From positions 61,918,494 through 61,982,493 of the forward strand of contig NC_053045.1 in NCBI RefSeq assembly GCF_003473485.1: a stretch of DNA of 64,000 nucleotides, written 5' to 3'. The notes under the pieces were generated by a model. It was not told the origin of the DNA and searched no databases. It worked only from the letters and a program-made list of their open reading frames with translations. Position numbers and translations under genes: made by a program. This DNA comes from Medicago truncatula. Taxonomy: Eukaryota; Streptophyta; Magnoliopsida; Fabales; Fabaceae. Below, piece by piece: positions 59,411 through 64,000 of this stretch (the stretch's first letter is position 1; each line of letters begins with the position of its first letter).

Positions 59411-59593
59411 GAGTTGTGTTATTTGAACATCCATATATGTGACAACTTTTGTGACAACCAAAATTTTACAAAGGAAATGAGGTATTGACACAAAAACTAA
59501 AGCAATAGAGAGAAAGTAAAAAGATAATGTGAGTATGAAAAAAAAAGTTGTCACAAAAGTTGTAAAAAATGGTTGTTCATATTACTATCTCTC
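59411..59593. mobile_element. Short MITE, copy 5
   Basis: Ends GAGTTGTGTTATTTGAACATCC and GGTTGTTCATATTACTATCTCTC, with GTGACAACTTTTGTGACAAC and GTTGTCACAAAAGTTGT as inner arms. It has the same centre as copies at 21472 and 39491. Confidence 0.8.
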
Positions 59594-62500
59594 TGAAAGA
59601 ACTGGTGTGGGTCCCTTGAAGGAATGGGTGTCTAAAAGATTTTTGTCACAACTTTAATGAGCACATTTTTAAAAACATGGCTTTTGAAGCTTACAAGAAT
59701 CTTAAGTTATTTACTACAACTTGAATTGAAAGGATTAGGTGGTATGGTTAAAGGATATTACGTATGCAAAGCATGCTCCCTTTTCAATGTATAACCGGGT
59801 GACTCATTTTCACGTCAGAGAAGAGCTTTTGTTGATTTGTGCTAGAAAGATAGCTAAAAGCTTGTGTGTAAAGTATTGATTAGTAAAGTAAAGTGTTTGA
59901 GCATGAACAAAATTTCATCACCATTAGTTAGTGGAGAAAAAGTAACTTCTCATCTGGCTTCATCTAAGTGGGATTTTCTATAGTTAGTAACACTTTAAGG
60001 ATTCCAAAGTAATCAAAAAGTTTAAAGTAAAGATCAAGATGCCTTGTGTTTATTCAAACAAAAGCTTTTTGAGGTGGGAATTTGGCATCTTCTCCGTATC
60101 CCTTATATGATGAAAATTTAACAAATGTAGAAAAATTAAGTGGACTATATATAATAATAGGTATTATATGGGGCGGTGCTCCTCTCATTATAAGGAGCTA
60201 CCCAGCCTTAATCTATAATCTATGATTACCTGTGGAACGATGAGTCATAATTAATATATACTACAAAGCAATTCTGTTGAATAATAGATACACCCACAAT
60301 TGATAAATAATAATTTGTTTTTCACTTTTGAGATTTTTTTATTTTAAACTCACCTTGAGTATATCATGTGAAGTATTCTATATCATAATATCAAGCATCT
60401 CATCTTCTTTGCATCGTGTAGGATCAAGACTTGATAAAGAATTAAGAGGTGGGAATCGAAGTAATACATTCAATGAAGAACAATAGTGAAGTTTTGCGAA
60501 AGAAATGATGTATTTGCAAACACTTTGATGCTCAAGTTAGTATTTGATTAAATATAATGCAATATTATTGAAATAGAATGTGCAAATTTCTTCTGGTGAA
60601 GGGGTCCTTTTATAAATAAGTTTTCATGTGAATTAGGGTAAATTTGGTTGAAGTCATTGAGCGACTCTCAACGTGATTTCACGAATCTCTATGTTGTCAA
60701 TCATACGATCATTGACTTTAAGAAAGGTACATTATAATGGACTGACGACCCAACACCTTAGCGAAAGATAAAATCTTTTATGTGTTGTGCATCGACCCAA
60801 TTTGGAACAATATCCATCTTAAAACAAATTTGGATTTTGTAAATAAATAAGGAAAATGCTAACAAATGCACGTTGAATTCTATATAAGGAAAAAATATAT
60901 AGTTGTAAGGCCACAAGCTAAGAAATTAAAAAATAAAAAATTTATATTGAAAACAACAATTTTGACATTTTTAAAAGTTTGAATACATGACTTTTGAGAG
61001 AGAATTAATATATGTGGTTAAACCAACCGTTAGTGCTAAAACTATTTTATATAGAAAAATGAAAATTAATTAAGGTATCAAAAGAGGGCTACAAGTTTGT
61101 AAAAAAAAAAAAAGGCTACAAGATTTATATACACAATTTCTGTAAAAATAAAATAAAATTGTCAATCCATCATAATTGTTACATAACTTTAACGCATTTG
61201 ATTTTAATGATAATATTTTAAAGACATTTATTAGCATTTTTTTGAAGATAGTATTCAAATTTTCTTTCATGCCAGTAGTTTCTTTTGAAAAGGAAATGAT
61301 GGTACAATTCTTCTATTGTGAAAAGGGGGAACCAACGGTCCACTTTTGCTTGATTGGTGCTCTTGTGCCGACTCATATCGTCTTCTCTTCAAAAAGCAAA
61401 ACCACTTTCTTTTATTCTAATCTAAACTTGAAAAAGGAGAGGAAAAAAGGGAGGTACAAAAGTCTACTTGCTTTGAGTGCAAGAAGCTACCAAAAAACTT
61501 TTCAAGAGGAGATGGCTCAAATTTCTTCTCAGTTGTGAATGATTTGCTTTTTTTCATTGTTTGCTTAAAGTTTGACCTTGGTGACATGATTATAGTCTAC
61601 TTTTTACATATCTCAATAACAATAATAATAAAAGACCTGCTAAAAGGTGGGGCTTGCCTTGCAATATTGAAAAGTGTTATGGGACCTTTTGCCTCATTAT
61701 ATTCCATCAATTACCCTTTGTGGGAGACCTTGTATCTGTCACCTATTGATCATATAGAATCATTAACTTATGGAAAATGTGTTTATCATCTTCATTCCAT
61801 AATTAATTTCATAATGTAAACCAATATTAAAAATCTCTTAAAGAACGTACGTCTGAATGAAATGACATGTATTCTAACGATTAATATGGAGTTCAAATTT
61901 AGTTATCATCATTAATGCTTTAGAAATAGAGTTTTGTTGGTTTTGTGTGCTAATATTTGATTCGAATTATTAGTCTATGCAAATATAGCATTCACGTAGA
62001 GCTACGGCTAGATAGTGGATTATATTGTTAAGAGCAGTGCTATATCCAACGAAGGATGTTTTCCCGAATATACAGCGAAACACCAATGCACCAATGAGAA
62101 AGGAGGCCTAACGGAATTCATGAGGGGTCATTATATAAATATGAAAGTCAACAAAAATAGTTTGGTGGATAACACACATCGGGATAAGTCGTGAAATTTA
62201 AATTCGCGATAACTAACATTATTGTATTGTTAAAGCACACCATGCATGAAGGAAATGAGATCACTATTCACTAATTGTTTTGCTAAGAAGGGTGCTTATA
62301 ATTTTAAAAATATGTGTAGTAGTATTATCTTATCTTATTGTTTATGATAATTAAGAGACGAATGTAGTATTTAGATGGATCCTTGAAATAGAATCAAAGG
62401 ATGGTGTTGCTATCTTTACTTAGATGAATGTAACGGGAGTCTTGGTATCATCATATAGGTTCTCTATTACCCGTGTGGAAGGTAATGGATTTGAAAAGGC

Positions 62501-62868
62501 ATGGGAGTGGGAGATACTTTTCTCTTATGAAGGAACCAACTACTATTAAGCAACAACAACACCTTTTGACAATCATACCAACGAGGTAAACACTAATTTG
62601 GAGAGAGAAATAAGGATGGAAACATTGAAATTGAATGCGTGGGAGAGGGAACAAGTAAATTGCTGCTGGTGAAGAAAAAAGATAGAAAAGTGTCGTGTTA
62701 GGCTGATGAAGTCTTTTCGGATGGAGAAATAATTACGGCAACATGCTTAAGATGTACTAGTACATAAATACTAGAGACAAAACAACCAACATATTTAAAG
62801 AGGGTAAAAAGAGAAAGGTAAATAAATTCATGATCCTTATAAAATATTTTGTTGTTTATCAAATATTT
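59594..62868. other. Intergenic, unrecognised open frames
   Basis: Open frames at 61176-61538 and 61535-61819 (120 and 94 codons, overlapping by 4 nt) use non-coding-like sequence with Lys/Phe/Ile-rich translation and no known domain. I do not call genes here. Confidence 0.4.
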
Positions 62869-63208
62869 TTCGATGATGCTACCTCAACTCTCCGTAATAA
62901 CATTGAAGAAATATATCATATCAATTATCTTATAAAATAAAATAGAAATTCAATTCAGATGGTTTGAACATACATACAAAATATATGTAGATTATATCAT
63001 TGGAGACAGACATGTGAAGTTTTCGATGATGTTACCGCAACTCTTTCTTTAATAACATTGAAGAGAGATATCGTACAGCATAGCTTATAAAATAAAATAA
63101 AAACTCAATTTAGATGGTTTAGAAAGTAAAGTAAATAAAGATAGTTTTTTATTTTTTGAAAGATAAATAAATAAAGATAGTTATATCATTGGATGCACAC
63201 ATATGAAG
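62869..63208. repeat. Direct duplication of about 153 bp plus a partial third copy
   Basis: TCGATGATGCTACC at 62869 recurs as TCGATGATGTTACC at 63022, followed in both by AATAACATTGAAGA..., CTTATAAAATAAAAT and AGATGGTTT segments. The end segment TATATCATTGGA...GAAG appears at about 62990 and again at 63181. Confidence 0.8.
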
Positions 63209-64000
63209 AAATGAAAGAATTTCTGCAAAAAAACTATTAAAAAGATATAGAGATTAATAAGTATTATAGATAATTACTTCATTTGAATATGCAACGGACG
63301 CCACTCAATAAAATACAATTTAATTGTTCTTGTAAAATTATTCGCCTATAGCCCTTGATGATTTTGGTAAAATTTCTATCTACAGGTTTTACTAGTCTTT
63401 GAAATAATTAAATTAAAGAATATTTTGTCACAAAAGCTAAATTAATAGGGACTAAACAAAATTAATATTTTTTGAATCAATGGATCAATAAAAATATTGA
63501 GTAAATGGGCAATTACCCCATAAAATTGTAAATTTCGTCAATTACCCATCTGAAATTGCACAACGTTAATCAATTTACATCATTCGTCAAATTTTTCTGT
63601 TAGTGAACAAGACATTTTGCAAATACCCCTAAAATTTTGCACTTATGTGCAAACAATTAACCTTAAAAATTTATATATATATATTTTTTAAAGGCAAACA
63701 ATTATCCTTATTTTTTCTTAACCATGTTGTATTTTTATGGAAGAATACACTATTATAAATAATACATGTAGGACACTTGTGATTAGATCTAAATAAGAAG
63801 TTATGAACTAACTTAAACAATAGTAAACTAAAATAAATATAAGTATAATACATTGAATATTAACTTAGAATACACTTCTTCAAAATGCATGAATATTGTA
63901 ATTCTAGTTTTATTATATAAAATGGAGGTTAAAAAAGTTTTACTATCACAAAATGATCGTACAAAGAAGTTTTTCCTAGAGTAAGATGATTTCACATATT
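63209..64000. other. Intergenic, possible MITE cut by the window end
   Basis: 63500-63660 has the phrase structure of a long-TIR plant MITE arm (TGGGCAATTACCCC..., CAATTACCCATCTGAAATTG), but no complement is found before 64000. There is no gene. Confidence 0.4.

Noticed and set aside
61176..61819. Pair of overlapping frames of 120 and 94 codons as an operon-like or overlapping gene
   Set aside because: Lys/Phe/Ile-rich translation, no domain, no splice support, and a plant context in which overlaps are not expected; likely chance open frames.

Overview
The window looks like chromosomal DNA of a eudicot plant, most probably a papilionoid legume of the Medicago/Trifolium type. The grounds are AT-rich intergenic DNA full of short inverted-repeat transposons, intron-rich genes with GT-AG junctions, F-box gene families, Ty3/gypsy and Ty1/copia LTR elements, plant LINE fragments and a tRNA-derived SINE. 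The species assignment is an inference from general familiarity with these repeats, not a database match.

Layout: 1-8585 is a Ty3/gypsy retrotransposon with an intact 1451-codon gag-pol frame. Its 5' LTR is cut by the window edge. Its 3' LTR is followed directly by a second, truncated copy of the same internal region, an LTR-internal-LTR-partial-internal arrangement. From 8586 to 17690 there are no recognisable genes, only MITE-like and larger terminal-inverted-repeat elements, a SINE with a target-site duplication, and a short tandem repeat. At 17.7-19.7 kb lies an F-box/LRR pseudogene broken by frameshifts and by a 520-bp MITE. At 23.0-27.2 kb (minus strand) lies a nine-exon gene for a TrmO/TsaA-type tRNA methyltransferase (395 aa by my splice model). 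From 27.2 to 31.7 kb there are repeats, including a ~540-bp tandem repeat and a TIR element embedded in an (AT)n tract.

From 31.7 to 52.3 kb two gene types alternate on the plus strand: F-box (31.7 kb), BNR/Asp-box sialidase-like (40.7-43.2 kb), F-box (47.4-48.6 kb), BNR/Asp-box (49.6-52.3 kb). This is best read as a tandem duplication of an F-box + BNR pair. The downstream pair looks intact. In the upstream pair the F-box gene has lost its C-terminus through a 2-nt deletion, the BNR gene lacks a visible signal-peptide exon, and the two genes have been pushed apart by a cluster of MITEs and a truncated LINE. From 52.3 to 64 kb I find no convincing gene; it holds a LINE RNase H relic, a solo copia-type LTR with a clean TSD, MITEs and a palindromic minisatellite.

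The genes do not form a pathway. The TrmO homologue is a housekeeping tRNA-modification gene, the F-box proteins would be SCF ubiquitin-ligase adaptors, and the BNR proteins are secreted or lumenal beta-propellers of unknown substrate. I did not find a convincing new biological system; the most informative features are structural (element insertions, duplications and gene decay).
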